Below, in pieces: positions 54,655 to 64,000 of a stretch of DNA of 64,000 nucleotides. Each line of letters opens with the position of its first letter. Position 1 is the first letter of the stretch. The stretch lies in contig JACEEZ010019105.1 in the NCBI GenBank assembly GCA_016584305.1, forward strand, positions 27,501-91,500, read 5' to 3'. The position numbers and the translations under genes were made by a program. Origin of the DNA: Chionoecetes opilio. Taxonomy: Eukaryota; Arthropoda; Malacostraca; Decapoda; Majidae. A model generated the notes under the pieces. That model did not search any database and was not told the DNA's origin. It saw only the letters and a program-made list of their open reading frames with translations.

Positions 54655-55510
54655 TAACCTTACCATATCTAACCTAACCATACCTATACCTAACTTAACC
54701 TTTACCTAAGTAAAAGAAAAAAAGTATTTTGCGACAGAACGGTTAGCAAAATAATCCAACACATAAAAACTCACCAGAAAAAAATAGTTTCGTACACCAA
54801 AGTGAATTCGGTGTTCATCTGGAATACTACCGGAGGAACTAACCTAACTCTAATATACATTGAAATGAACTTGAGAAAGGTACCCCCCCCAAAAAAAAAC
54901 CCAGCTGGTGTTACACAATAATACACCATAAACAAGAGTTACACCTACCCTCAGTAATGTTGGTGTTTTTACTGAAGAAATTTAAAGTTTTATCTATCCA
55001 TAACCATCAGTATTTCCACTTGTAATAAATATTGGTAAATAGGCAGTTTCAACCAAGACTCCCTATTGTACTCTCCTGACATAAATGCCAGGCCCCCATT
55101 CCCAGACCCCGGTAATAATGGACGAGGACTTCGCTTTCGTTTTCAGAGACACCGACTAATTTTCCTGGCCTACAATTGGTGCTTTTTCTAAAGGAGATAG
55201 TTTTGTTTTCCGAAAACCCATATTTAAAAAAAAAAATAATTCATCACAGAATTTTATGGTCGCCGTTTCCATTAAAAACACTATCTCCATCAGATAAAGC
55301 ACTAAAACTTGGCCGTCAGTCAGGGTCTCAGATAACAGGGAAGTAATTGAATAGAACATACCAAACCTAACCTTATAGTTTTAATGAAACCTAACCTAAC
55401 CTTAACCACTACGTATACCTAACCTAACATTATAGGTGAAACCTAACCTAACCTTAACCTTCTAAATATCGTGAATAAATTATAGGGTGAAATAAAACCT
55501 AACCTTAACC
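54655..55510. repeat. Scattered short (CCTAA)n arrays
   Basis: CCTAACCTAACC-type runs occur at about 54660-54715, 55365-55400, 55420-55460 and 55495-55510, and again near 55735, 55865, 58615 and (inverted) 58910-58970. The motif equals the arthropod telomere repeat TTAGG. The arrays are short and degenerate, so they are interstitial, not a telomere. Confidence 0.75.
54720..54830. repeat. Dispersed repeat shared with 58.8-59.17 kb
   Basis: GCGACAGAACGGTTAGCAAA... to ...GTTCATCTGG matches 59070-59168 in direct and 58795-58890 in inverted orientation. All copies contain a CACCAGAAAAA core. Confidence 0.7.
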
Positions 55511-56060
55511 TTGCAAAAAATTCGGTGTCTGAAAAACGCGGTTTCCGACCATATAAAAACTCCTATCTCCATAAAAAAAATCACAAATTGTAGCCCCTCG
55601 GAATACCTATTACCTTTTCTCTAATAGCCGCGAAGTTCCTCCCTCCATTTAAACCCTAGTTCCTGCCAAAAACATATATGTCACATGTTTCCCCTCAGAA
55701 CCTGTCCATTTCCTGTTTTCTAATAGTGGTAACTAACCTTAACCTACATGCACTATTAACCAAATCTCAGTTTGCTTTTAAATCTATTTATAGTCACAGG
55801 TTTAACTCTGATAAGTGTATTCTGGGCGTATATCAGATGTTATCAATCTCTCCCCGAAAAAAAAAATGAACCTAACCTAACTTACCTTGCATAAAATTCG
55901 GTGATGAATTTTTTTTTATATGGGTTTCCGGAAATAAAAACTACTTTCCCATTAGAAAAGCACCTATTGTAGGACAGCCTGAAAAATTATTCGTGTCTCT
56001 GAAAACGACGCGAAGTTCTGTCCATTATAACCCTACCTCCCCAAAAACATAAATTGATCA
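55170..56060. repeat. Repeated segments with TTTCCG...CTCCAT blocks
   Basis: At least three diverged copies, in mixed orientation, share a GGTTTCCGxxxATAAAAACT segment followed by a TCACAxAATTGTAG-like segment. They alternate with CCTAA runs. No coding potential. Confidence 0.5.
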
Positions 56061-56369
56061 CAATATATCACCATCAGAACTTACCTATACCTTTTATTAA
56101 TAGCTGTACTAATCTTCCCCTCCACTTCTAACATCCCTCAGTTCCCTGCCTTTTAACAACTATTTATAGTGTCACAGGCTTCCCCCTTTTTTTTCCCCAT
56201 CTGACAGTGTTCCTTCGTCGCTGCCGAGTTTTATACTCTGGCCGACGTGGTTAATCTAACTAACCTGGAACATTGGCACCTATATTAACCTAAATGATCC
56301 AGCATTGCTGGTATTTCATCCCTGGTGCAGAAACACTGGTATTAAAACACCTATAAATGTATATTTGGG

Positions 56370-58231
56370 TCCTGTAATATCAAGATTTTCATGCAACTCT
56401 GTGTGCACCTCTAAAGGCAAGACATTTTCTAACCTTTAACATCTTTCTAGTGGACCTCACCTCTCTCTCTTTCTCTCTCACGAGAGAAAGGGGTGAAAGT
56501 AATCTCTTTCTCACGAGAGATTAAACTTCTGTCATTTAATAAGCGCAGTACTCTTCACTGGCCTCCCTCTCAGATGTGTTAGTGTACAACAATTCCTCCT
56601 CCATTACACCACTCTAACGCATTTTCTACGGGCGAATTATCCTTCCACACACACCCGTAAAGTTGCTGGCTTACTTGTAGGGCGTCCTAGTTAGACATGA
56701 GCTGTACCTCTACTACTAATGGTTAATCAACCGTAGGTATGCAACCTAACCTTACCGCCCTTTTACGTTGACATCGCTGCCCTACTTAAGTGTGTCAAGT
56801 GTGCATACAGCCCCCTATCCACACATTCCATCATCCATCCACTTTCCACACACATCATTATCCCCTTCCCGGCATGGTTCCACATGCATCCACACGTTGA
56901 TGTAGTGTCCATCACCCATCATCCACCTACTCACGCATCCTACTCACCCATAACAACTGCATACGCGCTACCCACATCACTTTCATGTTCAACGGCGGGT
57001 CTGGGGTTTCACGTTTTCATGTTCTACCCTTTCCTACCTCTGCGTTTCGCTTTTCACAGTGCCATCGACTAATTCTGTATCAGCGTCTTGTTATCATGTG
57101 TAACCCGTTGCCTACGTTTACGTTAGTATCATCTCTTCCCCACGGTCTGCGCGACAATCTCATAGTCACTCAACGCTACCTATACACCTATATGTCAACC
57201 TATTACCTGCACCACACCCTACTGTACACGTATGTGTCACTGGGTAACTGGCACTTGTCAAAAAAACAACAACAGGCGTTAGTCAGCACGTGGGTACGCG
57301 GATTCCATGGAATGGATCCCACCGCTGTCACCTTATTTGGTGTGCCACCTTGGCTGTTTGCCCACAGTCCTGGTTACTCTGCTGCCACCAACACATTAAG
57401 TGGGAAAAAATATAAATGAATAAAAACATAAAGATATAGNNNNNNNNNNNNNNNNNNNNNNNNNTACTATATGTAAGTACTGGTTGGCTCTGAATGACAA
57501 CGCGTTAATATATTTCTAATTATAATATATTTAACTCTTTACTGTCTCACTTCCCAACTGGTGTACATTCACAAACCGCCTTAATTCTAATAAATCATAT
57601 CCCCTAACGATACGCACACTTCTTAACCTAACATCTTACTTAATAAACATATTTCATCCTATTCGAATGTGAAACAAACTTAATCCTACACTCTCCGCCA
57701 CACTATCTCTCCTTTATCCCCCACACTTATCTCTCTGGGCGATAAGAATAGGAGAGTCATGTTGGGGGAGCCGCGAGTGTGTGGCTGTCTCACACAGCGC
57801 CACGGGTAGGGCACCGCCACTACCACAGCCACAACAGGGCTGGCGCCGCCCTCACCGCCATATCCACTCCTGCCTTGGGACCCTAGATAACATATTAAAT
57901 TAGTCCTTATGTAGACATAAATCACCAACAAATCACACCTACATCTCTAGCTAACAAATATTTTATAACATACCTTTACAAGGGAGGATAAGGTCACCTC
58001 CCAGTGGCCTTACCCACTGGGAGTCCGTCTGCTACTAAATGCTAACCTGACGTGAAGCTCCTTCCTCGCTTCGCTTTGCTACGTGGCTAATTACTACTGG
58101 CTTAAAATATAAGCCTTTCTCCCTAACCAGTGATTCAGGACTGAGGCGTGGAGGAAAATTACTCGTTAGCTTATTGATACTTATATGTTATTTCATCTCT
58201 TCCCCTATTAATGAAATTTCTCTCGTTACAT
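56370..58231 (-). mobile_element. Internally deleted relative of the SGNH-gypsy element
   Basis: Left part 56385-56600 matches the 3' internal end of the gypsy element (about 9425-9610). Right part 57060-57335 matches its 5' end, including the PBS and the start of the SGNH ORF. 57340-58231 is a diverged LTR ending TCTCGTTACA, with the first 45 bp of the LTR missing. Nearly all of gag and pol is deleted between about 56610 and 57050. No left LTR is seen. A 25-N gap lies at 57440-57464. Confidence 0.75.
57440..57464. other. Short assembly gap (25 N)
   Basis: A run of N inside the diverged LTR. Confidence 1.
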
Positions 58232-58790
58232 TTACAACACCCCTAACTCAAAAATGATGTGGTTGTGATGCACATTTTGTACCCCAGCCAAATATCCCGC
58301 ATTCCCCCAGGTCCCCAAGCTTGTTTTGGGGGAGAGAGGGGAGTATGGGCAAGCACTAGAATAATACCAAATTTCGGTAGTGGGCCTTCACCGATTTCGA
58401 GATCGAAACTTAATTTTCCTGAATCGTTTTGATGTGTATTGAATGAATCTGACACTCGTTTTTGTCGGAAATAAATTTGTGCTTACAGGTGTCGGGGGTG
58501 CCAACCCCGCCCCTCCCGGCCCGCCCCGCAAACCTTGCTCTGCTTCGCACTGCCGTAAAATTGATTTTTCATATTTTTTATCGCCTGTTACTAGACCAAA
58601 CTCCACCTCTAACCAAACCTAACCTAATCTGATTTAACCTAACTTCACCGTTTCTGGCTGAAATGACTGGATTTTCAGTACTACATGCAATGCCAATATT
58701 ATTCAATTGCGCCAAGGGAAATGGGGTTCAAAATACTCAGAATGAAGAAATCTACACGATGATGTAGGTGGGAATCCTAGGACTTTTGAA
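58232..58790. other. Intergenic stretch
   Basis: A GC-rich patch at about 58490-58535 and one CCTAA run; no gene recognised. Confidence 0.5.
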
Positions 58791-58794
58791 AGCC

Positions 58795-59003
58795 CACGGC
58801 CGAACTAATACCAACGAAACTATATTTTTCTGGTGAGTGTTTTATGTGGTATGTGTTCTGAACTAATCTGATAATCTAATAATCATAATAATTTTTTTTT
58901 TTTAAGTTAGATAAAGGTTAGGTTAGGTAACGGTTAGGTTAGGTGTAGTATAGTACTAGGTTCGGTTAGGTTTAATTTGTTTTTTCATAATTTTTGTTGC
59001 AAA

Positions 59004-59070
<67 letters not shown>

Positions 59071-59168
59071 GATTTGCGATGAAACGGTTAGCAGATTAAT
59101 TCAAAACACATAAAAACTCACCAGAAAAAATAGTTTTGTCCACAAAGGAAGTTCGGTGGTCATCTGGA
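58795..59168. repeat. Inverted-repeat element with TTAGG and (CA)n centre
   Basis: Arms of about 90 bp at 58795-58890 and 59070-59168 are inverted copies of each other. Between them are TTAGG runs and a CA microsatellite at 59005-59068. It may be a small foldback MITE; no duplication identified. Confidence 0.6.
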
Positions 59169-59389
59169 AATTGACCAACCAATGTCCATGTATTGTATTA
59201 AACTGCAGTTTTACCGTTGTAGTTAAAGATTTAACGAGATTTCTCCAGGAATAGGTAAGTAATTCCAGTAGAGTTTATATAGACATATTAGTAAGTATAG
59301 TTTAGTTTACATTACTTTGTCTTTAACCATCTAAGCAGTCTGTCTCCGGAGAGGCTGCCAGGCAGTGCAGGCTTAGAGACAGATTTTTG

Positions 59390-59665
59390 GCATTTTTTGC
59401 GTTTTTTTTGGTACTTTTTTGGAACTTATGGTTATTTTTGGAATTTTTGCAACTTTTTTGGTACTTTTTTTTGCAACTTTTTGGAATTTTTGCAACTTTT
59501 TTGGTATTTTTGCTACCTTTTTTGGTATTTTTTGCAACTTTTTTGCTACTTCGGTATTTTTTACAACTTTTTTGGTATTTTTTGCAACTTTTTTGGTATT
59601 TTTTTGCAACTTTTTTGGTATTTTTTGCAACTTTTTCGTTTTTTTTTTTTCTTGCTATTTTTTGT
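59390..59665. repeat. Tandem TTTTTTGGTATTTTTTGCAAC array
   Basis: About 13 copies of a 20-22 bp T-rich unit. Frames here (Phe/Leu or Lys-rich) are artefacts. Confidence 0.9.
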
Positions 59666-59922
59666 GACATTTAACTAAAAAACCCTCAACTTTTGCCTGC
59701 CTAGACAGTATTATTTATATGATTAGTACATTACATTGTATTACTATTATATATGATGATAATAATATATTGCATTAGTATAACATATAGGTAGTGTTAT
59801 ATGTCACTGATCTGTTCTTGGCCTACTGTAAACTTTTTCTGATCCAAAGTTTGATTTTGATACCATTATTTGTGTCTTAACTCCCTCACACATTGGATAC
59901 TACAGTCTACTTTATTTATTAA

Positions 59923-60252
59923 GGTCAAAATGCAGTCAGGAAGCCACGCCCCCTGCCTGCCCTTCTATGCTACGGGGCAGCTGATTGGTGCATTCCTCGT
60001 ATCATCACCACCAATCACAATATCTTCACTACTTAACAGCGGTGTGACCACTAGACACAGCAATCTTCACTACAGAGGGTGTTTTGATTTTGTCACCCTC
60101 TGTAGTGAAGATTGCTCTGTCCAGTGGTCACGCCGCTGTTAAGTAGTGAAGATATTGTGATTGGTAGTGATGATACGAGGAATGCACCAATCAGCTGCCC
60201 CGTAGCATAGAAGGGCAGGCAGGGGGCGTGGCTTCCTGACTGCATTTTGACC
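59923..60252. mobile_element. 330-bp near-perfect palindrome (foldback MITE)
   Basis: Arms 59923-60085 and 60090-60252 are reverse complements with only a few mismatches. Termini are GGTCAAAATGCAGTCAGG and its inverse, with a loop of about 13 bases (GTTTTGATTTTGT). TA lies at both outer edges within two bases, compatible with a TA target. Both strands contain the same open peptide frame because of the symmetry. No transposase. Confidence 0.88.
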
Positions 60253-60775
60253 ATAATACAAAATAGACTATACACTATATATTTTATAAAGCAATTATGA
60301 ATCAGCACTGGAGAAGTTAACTCATGGTTCTTGACTTCTAAATATACGTAGCTAATCAAATATTGACGTTCATAAGAAGTGTTTTTTTTAATGAATGTAC
60401 TATTTAATTAACCCCTTGAGGCCCAGAACGTAATTGCCATTGTAATTTGTGTACCATTAGACGATTTGTAGTGACTATAAGCAATGTTTTATAGCTATGA
60501 CCTGTTTAGTATCCTTGTCCACTAACTCATGTGGTATATTCAGTGACTTTTCCTTATTTTATGGCTAACAACAGACCATTTTATATAGCCAAGGAAAGAT
60601 CTGGGCGTGAAGGGGTTAATAATATATCTGTTCAATATCTAGACTAGCTCTTTGAAAACTGATCATCTATTACGCTATTAGCATTACTAGTAACAACTGT
60701 ACACACACTAGAACAAAACACAGTTCTCCTCCTCCTCTCACCTGTCGCCTGGCTGTGAATGACCCTGTAACACCT
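60253..60775. other. AT-rich intergenic DNA
   Basis: No gene recognised. Confidence 0.5.
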
Positions 60776-60778
60776 TAG

Positions 60779-60874
60779 AGGTCATCAGAGGTCATCTTGT
60801 ACAGGCCAGTGTTGCATTTTGACCCCTAAAGGCCGGTGACCACTACAGCCACAGCGGTGGTGATGGTGACGTCA
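60779..60874. promoter_or_regulatory. Candidate regulatory cluster: AGGTCA direct repeat and CRE
   Basis: AGGTCA-TCAG-AGGTCA (60779-60794) is a direct repeat with a 4-bp spacer, the pattern of nuclear-receptor DR4 sites. A palindromic cAMP-response element TGACGTCA lies at 60867-60874. Both sit at the edge of a GC-rich patch (60830-60960). No coding start follows on either strand within the window, so the target gene is unknown. Confidence 0.35.
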
Positions 60875-61142
60875 CTGTTGGGCGGTGAGCGGCAGCGGCG
60901 GCCGTACAAGGGGACTGGTGGGAGCCGGCGCTAAGACACCACCTTCACCGCCGTCACTCCTTCATGCCACACACAAACTGTCATGGCTACAAAATATTGA
61001 TCCATAAATAACATGAAATATCTCAGTGCTCATATAAATATCCCAGTAGAAATATCTCAGTGTATTTCATCACAAAGAAATGATCCTTGTAGTAGTTGTG
61101 TGTAGTACAATGGTGGTGTGTCCAGTATAACCACCACTACTA

Positions 61143-61223
61143 CTGGTGGTGAGGAGGAGGAGGAGGAGGTGGTGGTAGTGGAGGAGGAGGAGGAGAGGAA
61201 GGAAGAAGAGGAGGAGGAGGAAT
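61143..61223. repeat. GAG/GGT-rich low-complexity stretch
   Basis: Imperfect GGA and GGT triplet repeats. The rest of 60960-61560 shows no gene. Confidence 0.85.
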
Positions 61224-61565
61224 ATCTCAGTGAAGTCATGTAAGTAGTGGCGGGGAAAATGTTGGTCTAGGAATGACAGTATAAATAACCTTGTATTACA
61301 TAGACATGACCTGTTTAAGGTGGTGGCGTGCACGGTAAACAACACTAAAGCATGAAGTATAAACAAAGCCTAAACAAGACACACATGTATAGTTATGTAC
61401 AAAAAAAAAAAAAAATGCTATGCCCCAGGTCCAAGCCAGCTGCCAATACTTCACCACCACCACCACCCTGCATGTCATCACCATCACACTCTTCTTAAAC
61501 TGCTAGGGAAAGGCACAACACTATAACACTGACATATGAACACTTCCCCACACCTATGAGAGGCC

Positions 61566-62400
61566 ACGCCTGCCACCACACATGTAACACTCTGTCCACC
61601 ACCACCACCACCCATTGCCACACTCCTGCCACCACACATGTAACACTGTGTCCACCACCACCACCACCCATTGCCACACTCCTGCCACCACACATGTAAC
61701 ACTCTGTCCACCACCACCACCACCCATTGCCACACTCCTGCCACCACACATGTAACACTCTGTCCACCACCACCACCACCCATTGCCACACTCCGGCCAC
61801 CACACATGTAACACGGTCCACCACCACCACCACCACCATTGCCACACTCTGCCACCACACATGTAACACTCTGTCCACCACCACCGCCACCCATTGCCAC
61901 ACTCCTACCACCACACATGTAACACTCTGTCCACCCCCACCGCCACCCATTGCCACACTCCTACCACCACACATGTAACACACTGTCCACCACCACCACC
62001 CATTGCCACACTCCTACCACCACACATGTAACACTCTGTCCACCACCACCACCACCCATTGCCACACTCCTACCACCACACATGTAACACTCTGTCCACC
62101 ACCACCACCACCCATTGCCACACTCCTACCACCACACATGTAACACTCTGTCCACCACCACCACCACACATTGCCACACTCCTACCACCACACATGTAAC
62201 ACTCTGTCCACCACCACCACCACCCATTGCCACTCTCCTACCACCACACATGTAACACTCTGTCCACCACCACCACCACCCATTGCCACACTCCTACCAC
62301 CACACATGTAACACACTGTCCACCACCACCACCTATTGCCACACTCCTACCACCACACATGTAACACTCTGTCCACCACCCATTGCCACACTCCTACAGC
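61566..62400. repeat. 56-bp minisatellite, 15 copies
   Basis: The unit contains CCACCACACATGTAACAC, then a CTGTCCACC(ACC)n stretch and ATTGCCACACTCCT. It recurs every 54-60 bp; 15 copies of CACATGTAACAC are counted. Copies differ by the ACC number and a G/A change. It lies directly downstream of the zinc-finger stop codon, perhaps in its 3' UTR. Gly/Val/Trp-rich frames on the minus strand are artefacts. Confidence 0.93.
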
Positions 62401-62426
62401 CACACTTGTCCACACAACACACCACC

Positions 62427-63959
62427 TCAAAAGTGGATCTTCATGTGCTGGGCAATTTCACTCTTTGTCTTGAAACACTTCTTACAAACATCACACTTGA
62501 ACTCCCTCAAACCAGTGTGTCTAAAGGCGTGTTGGGTGAGGTTAGACTTGCGAGTAAATCTTTTCCCACACTCTACACATTCATGATTTTTAACACCACT
62601 GTGTGTCAGGGTGTGTTGGGTGAGGTCAGACTGAACATAAAATCTTTTACCACACTCTACACATTCATGATTTTTATCACCACTGTGTGTCAGGGCGTGT
62701 CTGGTGAGGTCAGACTTAACATAAAATCTTTTACCACACTCCAGACATTCATGATTTTTAACACCACTGTGTGTCAGGGCGTGTCTGGTGAGGTCACACT
62801 TAGCATAAAAAAATTTCCCACACTCCAGACATTCATGATTTTTAACACCACTGTGTATCAGGGCGTGTTGGGTGAGGTGAGACTTCTTAGTAAATTTTTG
62901 CCCACACTCCAGACATTCATGATTTTTAACACCTCTGTGTGTCAGGGTGTGTTGGGTGAGGCTAGACTTCTTAGTAAATTTTTTCCCACACTCCAGACAT
63001 TCATGATTCTTGTCGCCACTGTGTGTACTCAGGTTGAACAAGTGCTTCATGTGAATCTTCACGTGGCTGGCAATATCCCTCTTTGTCTTGAAACACTTGC
63101 CACAAACATCACATTTGAACTCCCTCAAATCAGTGTGTGTTAGGGTGTGTGTGGTGAGGTTAAACTTACGATTAAATTTTTGCCCACACTCCAGACATTC
63201 ATGATTTTTAACACCACTGTGTGTCAGGGTGTGTGTGGTGAGGTGAGACTTCTGAGTAAATCTTTGCCCACACTCCAGACATTCATGATTTTTAACACCA
63301 CGGTGTGTCAGGGTGTGTTGGGTGAGGTGAAACTTTAGAGTAAATCTTTTCCCACACTCCAGACATTCATGATTTTTAACACCACGGTGTGTCAGGGTGT
63401 GTTGGGTGAGGTGAGACTTACGATTAAATCTTTGCCCACACTCCAGACATTCATGATTTTTAACAGCACTGTGTGTCAGGGTGTGTTGGGTGAGGTGAGA
63501 CTTGTGAGTAAATTTTTTCCCACACTCCAGACATTGATAATTTTTAACACCACTGTGTGTCAGGGTGTGTTTGGTGAGGTGAGACTTTAGAGTAAATCTT
63601 TTCCCACACTCAAGACATTTATGATTTTTAACAGCACTGTGTGTCAGGGAGTGTTGGGTGAGGTGAGACTTAAGAGTAAATTTTTTCCCACACTCCAGAC
63701 ATTCATAATCCTTGACGCCACTGTGTATCAGGAAATGTCTCTTAAGCACAATCTTGCATCTGAATGATTTACTACATTGTGAGCAACAAAACTGCCTCTC
63801 TCCTTCTTGGCCTGAGCTGCCTGCCTCCAGGTGATTCTTGCCATCCCTCCTGTGCCTCCCCACAGCTGAGGCAGACTGCTGCTGCTGCTCCCGGCCACTG
63901 GTGGTGCTGCTGCCTCCTGCCACAGCCTCCAGCGCAGCAATACTCACGGCAGCACACAT
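62427..63959 (-). CDS. C2H2 zinc-finger protein with 16 fingers
   Basis: An intact 510-codon frame starts at 63959 in a near-ideal context (GCCACCATGT). The first 55 residues are Ala/Ser/Gln-rich without a known domain. Sixteen C2H2 fingers fill the rest. Most read xECLECGKxF...LTxHxLTH. Fingers 9 and 16 are of another type (FKCDVCxKCFKTK...HxKIH). The array is thus two blocks (2-9 and 10-16), suggesting internal duplication. Linkers are SGVKNHE or close variants, not the usual TGEKP. A nuclear DNA-binding regulator is likely. No KRAB, SCAN, BTB or ZAD domain is present. Additional 5' exons beyond 63959 cannot be excluded. Confidence 0.9.
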   Translation of the reverse strand: MCAAVSIAALEAVAGGSSTTSGREQQQQSASAVGRHRRDGKNHLEAGSSGQEGERQFCCSQCSKSFRCKIVLKRHFLIHSGVKDYECLECGKKFTLKSHLTQHSLTHSAVKNHKCLECGKRFTLKSHLTKHTLTHSGVKNYQCLECGKKFTHKSHLTQHTLTHSAVKNHECLECGQRFNRKSHLTQHTLTHRGVKNHECLECGKRFTLKFHLTQHTLTHRGVKNHECLECGQRFTQKSHLTTHTLTHSGVKNHECLECGQKFNRKFNLTTHTLTHTDLREFKCDVCGKCFKTKRDIASHVKIHMKHLFNLSTHSGDKNHECLECGKKFTKKSSLTQHTLTHRGVKNHECLECGQKFTKKSHLTQHALIHSGVKNHECLECGKFFYAKCDLTRHALTHSGVKNHECLECGKRFYVKSDLTRHALTHSGDKNHECVECGKRFYVQSDLTQHTLTHSGVKNHECVECGKRFTRKSNLTQHAFRHTGLREFKCDVCKKCFKTKSEIAQHMKIHF

Positions 63960-64000
63960 GGTGGCCGGTGTTGCGCGAAATGTTGTTTTTGCTTAATGTT

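Noticed and set aside
54655..55510. A telomere end
   Set aside because: CCTAA runs are short, degenerate and interspersed with unique DNA; interstitial only.
59323..59678. Lys-rich and Phe-rich frames of 80-115 codons
   Set aside because: Product of a 20-bp T-rich tandem repeat.
59870..60359. Two 88-90 codon frames on opposite strands with the same peptide
   Set aside because: They are mirror images caused by the palindrome, with no independent coding evidence.
61484..61983. Gly/Val/Trp-rich and Cys-rich minus-strand frames of 100-160 codons
   Set aside because: They are translations of the 56-bp minisatellite in several registers, with no start context or conserved domain.

Overview
The window looks like nuclear DNA of an arthropod, most likely a decapod crustacean. 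This is inferred from many short degenerate arrays of the arthropod telomere-type motif (CCTAA/TTAGG), very dense AT, CT, CA and AAT microsatellites, and a repeat content of BEL/Pao, Ty3/gypsy, RTE and other non-LTR elements. No prokaryotic features are present. Almost the whole window is transposable-element sequence. The only well-supported intact host-type gene is a 16-finger C2H2 zinc-finger gene at the right end. A Cys-rich exon at 1.7-2.2 kb and a HARBI1-like exon at 53.6-53.9 kb are the other host-like or domesticated-type fragments.

Layout. 0.1-1.5 kb: 5'-truncated poly(A) LINE. 2.2-24.9 kb: one BEL/Pao LTR retrotransposon on the minus strand, blown apart by nested insertions. In order these are a hAT-like foldback element (2.79-3.96), a tRNA-derived SINE (about 4.6-5.05), a solo LTR (6.58-7.29), a full Ty3/gypsy element (7.98-16.03), a large GC-rich solo LTR (16.50-18.35), and a LINE in the right LTR (20.60-24.65) that is itself split by a 556-bp Helitron (22.54-23.10). 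Most boundaries are fixed by target-site duplications and by resumption of the interrupted reading frame. 25.1-28.5 kb: RTE retrotransposon with a 13-bp target duplication. 28.5-35.9 kb: microsatellites, a hAT MITE, LINE fragments and a 3-kb segment of unknown nature. 35.9-49.3 kb: two copies of a Gmr1-like Ty3/gypsy element, in which integrase precedes reverse transcriptase; the first is cut by an assembly gap. 49.3-53.2 kb: apparently poorly polished sequence ending in a 36-bp satellite. 53.2-60.9 kb: AT-rich intergenic DNA with a HARBI1-like fragment, an internally deleted relative of the 8-16 kb gypsy element, and a 330-bp perfect-type palindrome. 61.5-62.4 kb: a 56-bp minisatellite. 62.4-64 kb: the zinc-finger gene.

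Most unusual content. The gypsy element at 8-16 kb carries, between its 5' LTR and gag, a separate 206-codon ORF with the block motifs of an SGNH/GDSL hydrolase. Its gag and pol lie in one frame separated by a UGA followed by CUAG, the classic leaky-stop context. The Gmr1-like pair shows the IN-before-RT order and a SCAN-like capsid region. The nested BEL locus gives a readable relative chronology of at least seven insertions.

Limits. All family calls come from reading motifs by eye, with no database search. Many frameshifts fall in homopolymers and may be consensus errors rather than real decay. Start codons, introns and exact LINE/SINE ends are approximate.
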